Positions 48,156 through 58,752 are shown, counted from the first letter of the stretch. The stretch: 64,000 nucleotides of DNA from Pelagihabitans sp963710535 (GCA_963710535.1 CAVQAW010000003.1:186001-250000), one strand, 5' to 3'. Program-made: numbers and translations. Notes: generated from the sequence alone by a model not told the origin.

Positions 48156-50054
48156 TTAATTCAAATAACTGTTACAATACCATTTTTGAAAACAATAAAG
48201 CGCCCATACGGTTGACGAGTTGTCTTTTTTTCCAACAATATGCTCCCTGACAAGATTTTGTGCGAATTCGATGTTGAAAAAACCTTGCTTCTGCAAAAAT
48301 TCTGTTTCAATATAGGATTTTAGTTCTTTTTTCAAACCTTGTCGCAACCAATCTCCTACCGGGGTTTCAAAACCCTGTTTGCTTTTCATTAAAAATTGAC
48401 TCGGAAATTGATTCTTGAAAGCCTCTTTTAAAATATGTTTTTTACTCCACCCCTTGATCAGAAATTCTTCTGGCAGATTATTGGTAAAATTCCATATTTT
48501 CTTGTTCAAAAAAGGAGCGCGGCATTCCAAGGAGGTTAACATGCTGGTCCTATCAACTTTTGGCAACATCCCTCCCTCAAGGCTAATAATTTTATCAATA
48601 AACCTATATTCGGTAAGAGTATTAGGTTTATAAATATTCAGTTTTTCTTTAAAGTAGGCAAACAAATCCCTCTCAATATAATTTGGATGAAGTAATTTTT
48701 TAAGCTGATTTTCAGTGTTCCCCAAAGAAATGATGTCCCAAAAATAATTCCCATCATAATTTACGGTATTGAGCATTTTCCTTATGACAAACCTTTTATC
48801 CCGGCGGTCGTCATTGGTTAGTAACATCGGGTAGAAGTAATTCATTATACCATTGTGCAATGTGTTCGGAACGAGTGCAGTGTATTTTTTATTGATTTTC
48901 CCAACATAATATTTATTATACCCACCAAAAACCTCATCCCCTCCATCACCAGTCAACGCAACTTTTACGTGCTCTCTTGTTTTTTTTGATACCAGGTAAG
49001 TTGGCAATGAGGCGGTGTCTGAAAAAGGTTCATCAAAATTCAAAAGAATTTCAGATAAGTTATTTTTAAAATCACCTTCGTCAACAATGAATTCATGATG
49101 GCGACTGTTTATTTGTTTGGCTACAAGCCTTGACTTATCGGTCTCATCAAAGTCATTCTTCTTGAAACCTATTGAAAAGGTATTTATTCTTTCTTGTTTG
49201 ATTTGAGAAAGACATAACGATATGATGGAAGAATCTACACCGCCAGATAAAAAAGTTCCGATTGGTACATCTGCAATTGAACGGCTTTCCACACTTTCAT
49301 ATATCAAGTCCTTAACCTTATCTTTTGCAGATTCAAAATTTATCCCTCCTCTTTGCACATCAAATTCATTCTCAATTTTATGAATTGAATGTTCATGAGC
49401 GATTAAATCATAGCTCAAGTAATGGTTCGCCTCAAGCTTATGGATGTTTTCATAAATCGTAAATGGCGCCGGTACATAGGTAAGTCGAAGAAAATAGTTT
49501 AAACTAATTTTTGAGATTTCTGGCTTATTTTTGATTATTTTGAATATCGATTTTAGCTCTGAAGCCCATAAAAATTTGTTTTCATACATAGTATAATACA
49601 TGGGCTTCTCACCAAAAAAATCACGCGCGATGAATACCTTATTTTTCTTCTTGTCAAATATGCTGAAAGCAAACATACCGTCCAATCTTTTAAAGCTGCT
49701 TTCCCCTTCCTTTTCATATAATTTTAAAATGACCTCCGTATCGCTATTAGTAACAAAATCTACCCCGCTTAAGGCTAATTCATTTCTTAGGTCAAGATAA
49801 TTATAGATTTCACCATTGAATACTATAGTAATTTGGCCATCTGCGGTGCTAATAGGCTGTTTTCCATTAGCAAGGTCTATTATGGACAACCGCCTCATCC
49901 CCATCGCAATGCTTAAATTTTTACGATTTACCAAATAAATGCCATCATCATCAGGTCCCCTATGAATAATGCTATCATTCATTTCCATGATGAAATTCTT
50001 TAGGGATTCTGGTTCAATATCCGCTTTGCTAATTATTCCGTTAATACCGCACAT
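48156..50054 (-). CDS. glutamine-dependent asparagine-synthase-like amidotransferase (first copy)
   Basis: This 632-residue two-domain enzyme has an N-terminal glutaminase nucleophile Cys2 (MCGINGIIS), RRLSIIDLANGKQP and FNGEIYNYLDLR. Its ATP-pyrophosphatase domain has FLSGGVDSSIISLCL and LTGDGGDEVFGGY. The full AsnB architecture is present with no visible loss. In several polysaccharide loci such proteins convert uronic-acid carboxylates to amides instead of making asparagine. Two such genes here, next to two dehydrogenases that make uronates, favour that role. It lies 8 bp after the GT4 gene in the minus-strand operon. Confidence 0.9.
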   Translation of the reverse strand: MCGINGIISKADIEPESLKNFIMEMNDSIIHRGPDDDGIYLVNRKNLSIAMGMRRLSIIDLANGKQPISTADGQITIVFNGEIYNYLDLRNELALSGVDFVTNSDTEVILKLYEKEGESSFKRLDGMFAFSIFDKKKNKVFIARDFFGEKPMYYTMYENKFLWASELKSIFKIIKNKPEISKISLNYFLRLTYVPAPFTIYENIHKLEANHYLSYDLIAHEHSIHKIENEFDVQRGGINFESAKDKVKDLIYESVESRSIADVPIGTFLSGGVDSSIISLCLSQIKQERINTFSIGFKKNDFDETDKSRLVAKQINSRHHEFIVDEGDFKNNLSEILLNFDEPFSDTASLPTYLVSKKTREHVKVALTGDGGDEVFGGYNKYYVGKINKKYTALVPNTLHNGIMNYFYPMLLTNDDRRDKRFVIRKMLNTVNYDGNYFWDIISLGNTENQLKKLLHPNYIERDLFAYFKEKLNIYKPNTLTEYRFIDKIISLEGGMLPKVDRTSMLTSLECRAPFLNKKIWNFTNNLPEEFLIKGWSKKHILKEAFKNQFPSQFLMKSKQGFETPVGDWLRQGLKKELKSYIETEFLQKQGFFNIEFAQNLVREHIVGKKDNSSTVWALYCFQKWYCNSYLN

Positions 50055-50061
50055 AGGCTAT

Positions 50062-51230
50062 CTAGCTCGTAATAAATTGGTTGAATTTTGTATATATTTT
50101 GTCTAACTCATAGTCTTTTGCCCTCTCAAGACTTAATCTGCTAAAGCGTTCTCTCTCACTTGCTTTGTTTGCTAAATAAGAAATTGCTTTAGACAAACCA
50201 ATATGGTCGTCATTATTTACCAAAATTCCATATTTAGCTTTAAAAAAACCTCCTTCCGGAATTTCAATTGGCTCCTGCTGATGTAACAATTCTAAGGGCC
50301 CGGATAAACAATTGGTTGAAATACAAGGCAATCCAATGGCCATTGCCTCAAGCAGTACATTAGGAAACCCCTCAGTAAATGATGACAATATAAAACAATG
50401 ACTTTTCAGCAGATAATCGTCAATATTTTTAGCCCGTCCCTTAAGGAATACCTTATTCATCAAACCATTGCATTCAATTTGTTTGCCAAGATATTTTTCA
50501 AGAGGTCCTGCACCATAAATATCAAAACTACATTCAATCCTATATAATAACCTTAAAGCCCGTATTACCATAATTTGGTTTTTCCTTTTGTCAACCGAGC
50601 CAACGGTTATCAACTTAAAAACAGGAAATTCTTGGCTCAGCGATGAAGGGTGTATAGTTGCTTTTGGAATGATGATTGGATTGTAAATTACATCCATGGG
50701 TATGGTAATCTTAAAATTTTCGCGCAAATCCTGGTTGATGTAGATTGAGTTTGAAAATAATTTGTCGCACCTATTATAAAGAATGGGATAAAAAATTTGT
50801 GAAATCATTTTAGACAACCTTGATGTAGTATTGTCAGAGGAAAACCCCTTTCGCTGATCAGTGTCCTATATTTTCTTTTCTTGGATGAAACAATACCATT
50901 TATGAAATTTGGAAACGCAAGAAATGAAATGGTAAAATCAATTTTTTTAACTTTTAGAACCTTTCTATACTTCTTACTAAAAAGAAATAAATCTTTTAGT
51001 TTGAGCCAAAAGGGTTTGTAGGGAAGGTTTTTGTCAAAAACTACGAGATCAACTTCTTGAGGAATTGGAAAATGGATTTCATTATAAAATAAAATAAGGG
51101 TTACATTATAGTTTTCAATGAGCTTTTTTAAGAGGAGACTTATGACTTTTTCAGCGCCCCCACTTCTTAGACTGATTGATAAAATGCTAAGATTTCTTTT
51201 TGAACTGTTCATTATTAAAGATTGTATCAC
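50062..51230 (-). CDS. family 4 glycosyltransferase, one frameshift
   Basis: The first part (SILSISLRSGGAEKVISLLLKK, a GT4 start of the GGAEKV type) runs to about 50850, where one lost base changes the frame. The alternative reading there, SDNTTSRLSKMISQIFY, joins the two parts. The C-terminal domain has ITVGSVDKRKNQIMVIRALR, FDIYGAGPLEKYLG and donor motif SSFTEGFPNVLLEAMAIGLP. The restored length is about 390 residues. Its start overlaps the stop of the second asparagine-synthase gene by 4 bp. It is one of two GGAEK-type GT4 genes in this operon. Confidence 0.86.
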
Positions 51231-53076
51231 TTAATTTCAAATCCTGCTCCATTCTCTTTAAGCCATTTTTTGAGCACCAAGAGCTTCCAAATTGTAGTAT
51301 AATGATTCCACTTGCTTAGCATATGTTCATTGATCATGTTGATGACCATATTCACTTTAATCCCAGGTATCATGGTCAATTGCTGACTGCTCAATTCGTC
51401 AAGGACAAGTTCTTTAAGCTCATTTCTAAACCATTCTTGAAATGGCATGGTAAATCCTGCTTTTGGCCTTTCGAACATTTCCTTAGGGACATGTTCGTAC
51501 AAAATATCTTTTAGGATTCGTTTTTGTTCATTCCCCTGGTACTTAAAATTAGTGGGGATTTTACGGCCAAATTCTATTATTCTATAGTCCATTAAAGGGG
51601 ATCTTGCCTCCAATGAAAATGCCATGGTAGCCCGATCTACCTTCGTATTGATGTGCCAATTTAAGTATGCTTTCAAATCAAAATCTGAAATGCACTCTAG
51701 GATCGGTTTATCACTGTATAAATAATCGTTTTCTTCGAACTCCCGACTAGTCCATTTTTTATCTATCCAATCTAAGTATGTCCCTGTTAGGGTATAGGGA
51801 TAAAGATCTTTTAACGAAGTTGATTTTAATCCCTTCGCGATGGTTTTCAATCTATAGTTTGGGGCAAGCGATAGGGAAGCGGAGATCAATTTCCTTATTG
51901 GCGGGGACATCTTGTAGATTGGCGCAACCTGTTTTATCCATTTGTACCTGTGGTATCCAAGAAAATTTTCATCACCTGCGTCGCCCGATAAGGCTACCGT
52001 AACATGTTTACTAGTATGTTTCGCCAAAAGCATCGATGGTATTGCCGATGGGTCTGCAAACGGCTCGTCATAATATTGTCCAAAAGAGTTTATCAAATCG
52101 AGACCTTCATTATAGTTGCATTCAATTACATGATGATCGGTTTTTAGATGGTCAGCTACCTTTTGGGCATAAGCGCTTTCGTCAAACCCTTTCTCGTTGA
52201 ACTTAATTGAAAAGGTCTTTACTTTTTGAGTAACAGTCTTGGTGGCGATTGCCGAGATTAAGGATGAATCTATCCCCCCAGATAAAAACACCCCGATCGG
52301 TACATCGGCATACATCCTTAATTTTACCGCATCATTTAATAGATTTTCCAGTTCTAGCTTGGCCCTGTCATAAGTACCTGTAAAAGACGGTTCATTTTTA
52401 TGATTGATATCCCAATACTGCCATTCTTTATAATTTCCATTAGATAAATTGTAAAAAAAGAATATCCAGGTTTTAATTTTTTTATCTCATTAAAAATGGA
52501 AAAGGGTTCTGGTATGGCGCCCCATTTCAAATATTCCAATATGGCCTTTTCTGAAATGGAAAGATTGGTATTGAAGAGTTGTATGGATGAGATTTGGCTG
52601 GCAAATTCGAAATCCATCCCTCTGTGATAATAATAGAATGGTTTTTGTCCCAATCTATCCCTAGCTCCAAAGAATAGTTGTTTTTTTATATCATAAATTA
52701 CAAATGCAAACATTCCGTTAAAATGGTTAATGCAATTTGCTCCGTATTTCAGATATGCTGCGCAGATTACCTCTGTATCACTTGTAGTATTGAAAGTATA
52801 GCCTTCCTTTTCCAGTATTTTCTTGATTTCCTTAAAATTAAATATTTCACCATTGAAAACGATTTCAACAACATTTTCATAGTTGAAGGGTTGATTAGAT
52901 CTAGGGTCCAGATCTACTATCGATAATCTGTTGTGCCCCAAATTAATTGCTCTTCCGCTTTTTTGTGTTAGTGCTTTCCAATCCAACATATCGGGGCCTC
53001 GAAAATTTACACGTTCTAATTTTGCCTTGACCTGATTTTCATGATATTGAATGGTTGTACCGTAAATTCCACACAT
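51227..53076 (-). CDS. glutamine-dependent asparagine-synthase-like amidotransferase (second copy), one frameshift
   Basis: The N-terminal glutaminase domain begins MCGIYGTTIQYHENQ with Cys2 intact, and continues with LGHNRLSIVDLDPRSNQPFN and FNGEIFNFKE. The frame breaks in a run of seven T at about 52450-52460, where one missing base restores NLSNGNYKEWQYWDINHKNE. The synthase domain then runs YADVPIGVFLSGGIDSS and LSGDAGDENFLGYHRYKW to the end. The restored length is about 617 residues. It is similar in layout to, but clearly diverged from, the copy at 48156-50054. Both sit in the same operon, suggesting two different amidation targets or a recent recruitment. Confidence 0.9.
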
Positions 53077-53108
53077 TTATTTCCTTATTTAAATTTTAAT
53101 TGAAATGT

Positions 53109-54194
53109 CTATTTATTGGCAAGTGACAGGAACAGATTTTCATATTTACCCAAAATCGTTTTGGAGTTGTATTTTTTTATGACCGAATCACTGACTTCGG
53201 ACGGCCCAAACCTATCGGACAATAGAACCTTTTGTATGGCTGACTGTAAATCATCTACTTTTTTAATAATGAGACCGTTTACGCCCATTTCAACTATCTC
53301 ATTGATGCCTCCTGGTGCATCAAAGGCTATAACAGGAGTGCCCACAGCCGAGCTTTCAAGAAGTGCATTGGGAAAACCTTCTACATATGAACCTTGAATG
53401 AATACATGACTTTGTATCAAATAATCACTGACCCTATCGGTGTAAGGTATATGTTCAACTTGGTTCTCTAGATTTAATTCCTTTATTCGTTTATTAATGA
53501 TTTCTTTCTGAGATCCATTACCAATAATCGTATATATAAAATCCTCTTTAAATAAGGCTAGGCCGTCCAAAATTCTTAGATGGCCTTTGCGAGGTTCCAG
53601 GCTGGCAACAGTAATAAATCTAAAAGGTTTAATGTTTGCGGTCTTTTTTTGTTTCGTCGTGAAACTATGCGTTATTGGGTTATTGATCAGGTGAATCCTA
53701 TTTGCCATTTTTGGGAATTCTTTCAAAACATCATTATACATATCCAATGACTGACAAATTATTGCATCCAACTGAGAGTAACCTAGGCGATAAATAAAAC
53801 TGGGATAGGTTCTGTCATTTTCCTCGGGATAATTATCCAAAACAGACATTACATTTGCTTCCCTAGCCACAAACTTTGTCTTAGGAAAAAAAATGGAAAT
53901 CAGTCCCATTAATGCGTTCAAATGACGAATGGAACTCATTGCAATATCATATTTATTGGTATATAGTAATTTTGGAATAGTTTTAAAAGCTGAAAGTACC
54001 CTTGGTTTATTGAGGTAGATTACCTCAATACCCGTGACATCATATTTGGAGTCTTTTTGATAACCAATAATTATCAAAGTAACCTCAAATATTTCCTCGT
54101 TCAAGCTTTGAGATAGAAATGATATTATTCTTTCAGCACCTCCAGCTGTTAAACTTGGCAGAAAAAAAGCAATCTTAATTTTTCCGTTTACCAT
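53109..54194 (-). CDS. family 4 glycosyltransferase
   Basis: This 361-residue GT-B enzyme starts MVNGKIKIAFFLPSLTAGGA, followed by ERIISFLSQ. C-terminal motifs are FITVASLEPRKGHLRILDGL, YTIIGNGSQKEIIN, VEHIPYTDRV and donor site GSYVEGFPNALLESSAVGTP. It belongs to the GGAE-type GT4 transferases common in O-antigen and capsule clusters. Its start lies inside the end of the upstream polymerase gene (20-bp overlap), so the genes are tightly coupled. The gene is intact. Donor and linkage are unknown. Confidence 0.9.
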   Translation of the reverse strand: MVNGKIKIAFFLPSLTAGGAERIISFLSQSLNEEIFEVTLIIIGYQKDSKYDVTGIEVIYLNKPRVLSAFKTIPKLLYTNKYDIAMSSIRHLNALMGLISIFFPKTKFVAREANVMSVLDNYPEENDRTYPSFIYRLGYSQLDAIICQSLDMYNDVLKEFPKMANRIHLINNPITHSFTTKQKKTANIKPFRFITVASLEPRKGHLRILDGLALFKEDFIYTIIGNGSQKEIINKRIKELNLENQVEHIPYTDRVSDYLIQSHVFIQGSYVEGFPNALLESSAVGTPVIAFDAPGGINEIVEMGVNGLIIKKVDDLQSAIQKVLLSDRFGPSEVSDSVIKKYNSKTILGKYENLFLSLANK

Positions 54195-55506
54195 AATGAG
54201 TACTAATTTTCAACCAGTCGTTTGTCTCTATATCTTTTGATTCAATTTCATTTTGTAAATTTTTTTCATGCCACATGAGCAATAAAACCAATAGGAAGAA
54301 ATAATCTTCAATTAAAATAAAGTTGTTATGAAAAAAAATGTGACAAAAATAACCTAGTAATGCCATTCTAAAAAAAAGTCTATATTCCTTGTTCAATTCT
54401 TTGGTCTGTTTAAACAAAAAGTAAATATAGAAAGTAAAGAAAATGTATCCCAGGGCCGAATAATGAAACCCAATATTAATTAGACCATTATGGGAGGGCA
54501 TAGTCAGTATTTCAGGATAACCATACGAGGAATACATTTCTGCCTTTACTTTTCTATATTCTTGCTCAGATATTCCAAAGGGATTTTTTGCTATCGCATA
54601 AATTCCCGTATACCATAGATAAGGTCTACCGTCTTTTTTTCCATCGGAGCTAACTGTTGTTACTCTAGTGCCGGATAAACCCGGTTCATATTGTCTTGAA
54701 ACCCATAAAAATGCAATGCCCAAGGTGGCCATAAATATTAATTTAATCTTATAGAATTTTCTTTCTGCATCAGATAAAAAGAATAAATATCCAAAAACGA
54801 GTACAATTTCTGCAAGAAGCAATGATCTTGTTTGGGTAAGGATCGATGCAATAAAAATTAGTAAGAGATAAATCACATATATTTTCTTTTTATATCTTAA
54901 ATACATGTACACATTCAAGGCGAAGCTCGTAAAGGCAAAATAAGAAAACTGCACAGTATCTGAAAAAGGCCCGGAAAGCCTGAACCTGTCCGCATAGCCT
55001 CCTTCGATATATTCGTTTTCCATTTGAAAAGTTTGGGATGACTGATCCGCTGTAGTGAATAAAAACTTTTTGATTTCGAACATCTCTGAAGCTATTGGGG
55101 AAATGGGGTGTCCAAGCAAACTAAATACGCAAACTAAAAAATGGACAAAAAGAAGCACGTTTAAATAATACACCCCCTTCCTAAGAATCAAAATAAACAG
55201 GAATGAAAAGACAATAAATGAGAAACATTTAACCAAACTTGTAACAAACTGCATTACTTCTATATCATTAAAAAGAGCCAATTTTAAGTTTACAAATGCT
55301 TGAAGTAATGCAAGCGCAATAATATAGTTCACCCATCCCCGAAAAAAAGAGTTCCTTTGCATTTCCTTAATAAAGGATGTAAAAAAGACAAAGAAAAGCG
55401 CAAACTCAAGTAACCTATCATAGCTTATTGGTCCAAGTCGAAAATTTACAAATACATTGTTCAACCCTAAAAGTACTGCAATCGCGATGTATAGAAATCT
55501 GGACAT
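54175..55506 (-). CDS. O-antigen polymerase/ligase-like protein (Wzy, second copy)
   Basis: This 443-residue polytopic protein has about eleven hydrophobic helices and a large extracytoplasmic loop (about 140-190 and 270-330). The O-antigen ligase/polymerase pattern is visible: FIASILTQTRSLLLAEIVLV, then GRPYLWYTGIYAIAKNPFGI and SHNGLINIGFHYSALGY. Wzy enzymes join repeat units at the periplasmic face. It lies between the second flippase and a GT4 in the minus-strand operon. Sequence similarity to the copy at 43678 is limited to the signature, so the two probably recognise different repeat units. The gene is intact. Confidence 0.85.
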   Translation of the reverse strand: MSRFLYIAIAVLLGLNNVFVNFRLGPISYDRLLEFALFFVFFTSFIKEMQRNSFFRGWVNYIIALALLQAFVNLKLALFNDIEVMQFVTSLVKCFSFIVFSFLFILILRKGVYYLNVLLFVHFLVCVFSLLGHPISPIASEMFEIKKFLFTTADQSSQTFQMENEYIEGGYADRFRLSGPFSDTVQFSYFAFTSFALNVYMYLRYKKKIYVIYLLLIFIASILTQTRSLLLAEIVLVFGYLFFLSDAERKFYKIKLIFMATLGIAFLWVSRQYEPGLSGTRVTTVSSDGKKDGRPYLWYTGIYAIAKNPFGISEQEYRKVKAEMYSSYGYPEILTMPSHNGLINIGFHYSALGYIFFTFYIYFLFKQTKELNKEYRLFFRMALLGYFCHIFFHNNFILIEDYFFLLVLLLMWHEKNLQNEIESKDIETNDWLKISTHYGKRKN

Positions 55507-55552
55507 TTAGCGCATTTCTTTTGTATTCCAAAAATTGTTGGCGTATTCCATA

Positions 55553-57082
55553 TTAAGAATAGTACTTGTTGAAAAAGTTAAATCTCATCATCGTTTTCTT
55601 CATAATAGATGGCAAAGAGTTAACGATCAATGATATCATGTCATGATTGTTAGTATTAAAAATGATACTTCGATTGAATAAAAAAAGAAAAATCATAATA
55701 GGCAAATAAAGGACTAAGCTGAGGAAAAAATGATGCCATAAATTTGTTTCGAACAAATGGTTTATAAATATTGTCAATGCTAAGAAAGGAAGATGGAAGA
55801 GTAAGGCCTTAATCTGGATTTCAAAAAAAACATTATTTGAAGTTTTAAGTTCTTTCCGAATTTTAATACTTGCTAAAAAATAATTTATTACTGTACTTAG
55901 CAGTACTCCATATGCTATACCTTGTAATCCATTCCACATACTTCCAATTATGGCGCCAGCCAATATCATTACTGCAAATAGTAGTTGATACCAAGCCCCA
56001 GTATAAACAAGCGCCATTGATTTAAAGTAGGACTTGTTTATTCTCGTTCCAAAACGATAGGGCAGGCCAACTATTAATATTTGCAGGAGTACAATCGTTT
56101 CTATCCATTGCTTGCCTAAAACAATCAAAACAATGGACTCTGCATTTATGAAAATTATTATTGATATGGGGAACAATATTCCGAAACAAACAGCACTACT
56201 AAAAAGGTAAAAATCGCTCAATAATTTTTTGTTTTCCGATTTTTTGGAAAGAATTGGGAATAATACTTTGTCATAAATACCGCCAAAAAAACTAGCAGGA
56301 ATCGATAGTAGCTGGAACGCCTTTGAATAGATGCCCAGTGAAACCGGTCCTAAAAATTTACCAACTACAATGTTATCAGTATTCTCGGCAAAGTAGTTGA
56401 ATACGGTACCAAGGGTATGGCCTGATCCAAAAAACAACAATTGATGGCTTACCTTCTTATTAAAGGAAAAAGTGAAGACCGGTTTTTCTACAATCATCAT
56501 AGAAATAGTCAACAATAAAGCTGAGGCAAAATATCCTAAAATAAGCGACCAATAACCAAAATCAAGAAGAGCTAAGACAATTGAAATAAGTCCAGTTCCA
56601 AAGATATATGAAAATATATTGCATTTCACAATTGCTGAGAACTTTAGCTTACGGAGCAGAGTAGCATGTGACATTGCATTTATCGAATTTAATGGCAGAA
56701 ATAAGGAAAAAAAGCGAATTGGTGCCTCCAAATTATCCATACCAAAAAATGTTCCGATAAGTGGGCCAAAGAAAAAGAAGAGCACTCCTAAAAAAATACC
56801 AATAAAAGTAGAGAAAGTATAGCCTTGGCTTATGTGCTTTTTTGTGATGTTTGGCAGTTGGACCACAGCACTGGCTATTCCTAAATCGATGAAAAGATAA
56901 GAAAATTGCACCAAAATTAGAATTAGCGCTACGATTCCAAATTCTTCAGGTGTCAGTAATCTAGCTAATATTCCAAGAACAATAAATTGTAAAACTATTT
57001 GAACAAGCGATCCAGATAAATTCCATAGGATACCAAATACCCCTTGTTTTGTAACTGTTTCATTTTCGTTATTTTTTTTCAA
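55553..57082 (-). CDS. oligosaccharide flippase, Wzx family (second copy)
   Basis: This 509-residue protein has about 14 membrane helices and the polysaccharide-transporter signature in its N-terminal half (VFGILWNLSGSLVQIVLQFI, then ILARLLTPEEFGIVALILI). SFFGGIYDKVLFPILSKKSE appears in the middle. It is related to, but distinct from, the flippase at 40933-42369. It lies 46 bp before the second wzy. The gene is intact, very AT-rich compared with the 0-8 kb genes, and separated from the epimerase gene upstream by 316 bp. Confidence 0.92.
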   Translation of the reverse strand: MKKNNENETVTKQGVFGILWNLSGSLVQIVLQFIVLGILARLLTPEEFGIVALILILVQFSYLFIDLGIASAVVQLPNITKKHISQGYTFSTFIGIFLGVLFFFFGPLIGTFFGMDNLEAPIRFFSLFLPLNSINAMSHATLLRKLKFSAIVKCNIFSYIFGTGLISIVLALLDFGYWSLILGYFASALLLTISMMIVEKPVFTFSFNKKVSHQLLFFGSGHTLGTVFNYFAENTDNIVVGKFLGPVSLGIYSKAFQLLSIPASFFGGIYDKVLFPILSKKSENKKLLSDFYLFSSAVCFGILFPISIIIFINAESIVLIVLGKQWIETIVLLQILIVGLPYRFGTRINKSYFKSMALVYTGAWYQLLFAVMILAGAIIGSMWNGLQGIAYGVLLSTVINYFLASIKIRKELKTSNNVFFEIQIKALLFHLPFLALTIFINHLFETNLWHHFFLSLVLYLPIMIFLFLFNRSIIFNTNNHDMISLIVNSLPSIMKKTMMRFNFFNKYYS

Positions 57083-57398
57083 GTCTTTTGATTTATTGAA
57101 ATTTCAAGAATAACAATACCTATTGTAAAAGTTATATTTCTTAAAAACCTATTATCCATCATAATTGTCGATAGCAATAATAATATGCCCTTCAATTCCA
57201 ATTAATAACTATTCAACAAATGATAATGAAACGAAAAAGAACTACTTACATTTCATTGTAATAAGGTTTAAATTTTTTTAGTCCAACCTTAAATAGTCCC
57301 ATGCATAGCATGTGGAGATGAGACTAAGTTCAATTGCACTAAACTGGATTATGCTTACTTCATTGATTTTAAACAAAAAACATAGTTTTAAGAACTCG
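57083..57398 (-). other. 316-bp gap between epimerase and flippase genes
   Basis: AT-rich and without a credible gene. It includes several short T/A runs but no clear -7 box, hairpin or terminator that I can support. It may hold a promoter for the wzx-wzy operon. Confidence 0.4.
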
Positions 57399-58427
57399 TT
57401 ATTTGTGATAGTATTGTTTGTACCATTTAATAAATCTTACAACCCCAGTCTTTATATCTGTACTAGGTGAGTAGTTATAATCATTGATTAGGTTATCGAC
57501 GTTGGCCCATGTTTTTTCAACATCTCCAGGTTGCATGGGTAGTAAGTCTTTTTTGGCTTTAACACCAAGTTCATTTTCTATTGCTGTAATAAAATCCATT
57601 AACTTAACTGATGAATTATTGCCGATATTATATATCTTATATAAAGCTTGAATTAATTTTCGGGACGTTTGCTTGTTTTCGATAATTTTCACAACTCCCT
57701 CAGTAATATCATCCACATAGGTAAAATCCCTTTCCATGTTTCCCTTATTGAAAACTTTAAGGGGCTTGTTGTTAAGAATTGCATCAACAAATAAAAACAA
57801 CGCCATATCTGGTCGACCCCAAGGCCCATAAACGGTAAAAAAGCGTAGGCCTGTTGTTCGCATACCATACAGGTGACTGTAGGCATGGGCCATTAACTCA
57901 TTGCTTTTCTTAGTGGCGGCGTACAGACTGATTGGATGGTCGACTCTATCCGAAGTTTCAAAAGGTATTTTTTGATTAGCGCCATATACGCTTGAGCTAC
58001 TTGCATAGACCAAATGCGATACTTTGTTATTTCGGCAACATTCCAATACATTCAAGAATCCTACAATATTACTATCAACATAAGCAAAGGCATTTTCCAA
58101 ACTGTAACGTACTCCTGCCTGGGCGGCAAGATTGCATACAACTTCAAAATTTTCATTTTTAAATACCAATGCTAGATTGTCACGGTCTTCAAGAGCACAT
58201 CTTATAAATTTAAAAGCGGTTGGATATTTTGAACTTTGGATTTGTGTGTTGAAAGATTCAGCATCCTTTTTATGGATTCCCAACAGTTGCAAACGGCTAT
58301 ATTTTAAATTTACATCATAGTAGTCATTAATATTGTCAAGACCAACAACCTCATGTCCATTTTCAACAAGTTTTTTTGAAACGTGATAACCTATAAATCC
58401 AGCTGCACCTGTCACCAATATTTTCAT
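57399..58427 (-). CDS. UDP-glucuronate 4-epimerase-like SDR (second copy)
   Basis: This 342-residue extended SDR starts MKILVTGAAGFIGYHVSKKL and has GLDNINDYYDVNLKYSRLQL, AGVRYSLENAFAYVDSN, YASSSSVYGANQKIPF and the active-site SLYAATKKSNELM. It is a close relative of the enzyme at 20636-21649, sharing most of these words nearly unchanged. Predicted reaction: UDP-glucuronate to UDP-galacturonate. It heads the minus-strand block and diverges from the pectate-lyase-like lipoprotein gene across a 513-bp gap. The gene is intact. Confidence 0.88.
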   Translation of the reverse strand: MKILVTGAAGFIGYHVSKKLVENGHEVVGLDNINDYYDVNLKYSRLQLLGIHKKDAESFNTQIQSSKYPTAFKFIRCALEDRDNLALVFKNENFEVVCNLAAQAGVRYSLENAFAYVDSNIVGFLNVLECCRNNKVSHLVYASSSSVYGANQKIPFETSDRVDHPISLYAATKKSNELMAHAYSHLYGMRTTGLRFFTVYGPWGRPDMALFLFVDAILNNKPLKVFNKGNMERDFTYVDDITEGVVKIIENKQTSRKLIQALYKIYNIGNNSSVKLMDFITAIENELGVKAKKDLLPMQPGDVEKTWANVDNLINDYNYSPSTDIKTGVVRFIKWYKQYYHK

Positions 58428-58752
58428 AGTCTTTCAATTTGTATGCAAATAACAGAATGATTTTTGTATTAACGGCTTTTTAGGGATATAAGGCATTTTT
58501 TTTTGGTCGAAATAGAAAAAAGTAACTTAATAATCTTCCATCTACAAAAGTTAAATTAAAAATCGCTAGCATTTAGATTTTGAACTTAACCCATAAATCG
58601 ATTATAGTATAACGATGAACGAAGCTGTCTAATTTCGAAAAGATATTGGGATGAATTTAATGAGCATTTTATCGGTGAACAACAAAATGCTCAAAAGACG
58701 AATTAACTTAATCGTGGTATAGCATTGATATTATTATTTATGAGGTTAATGA

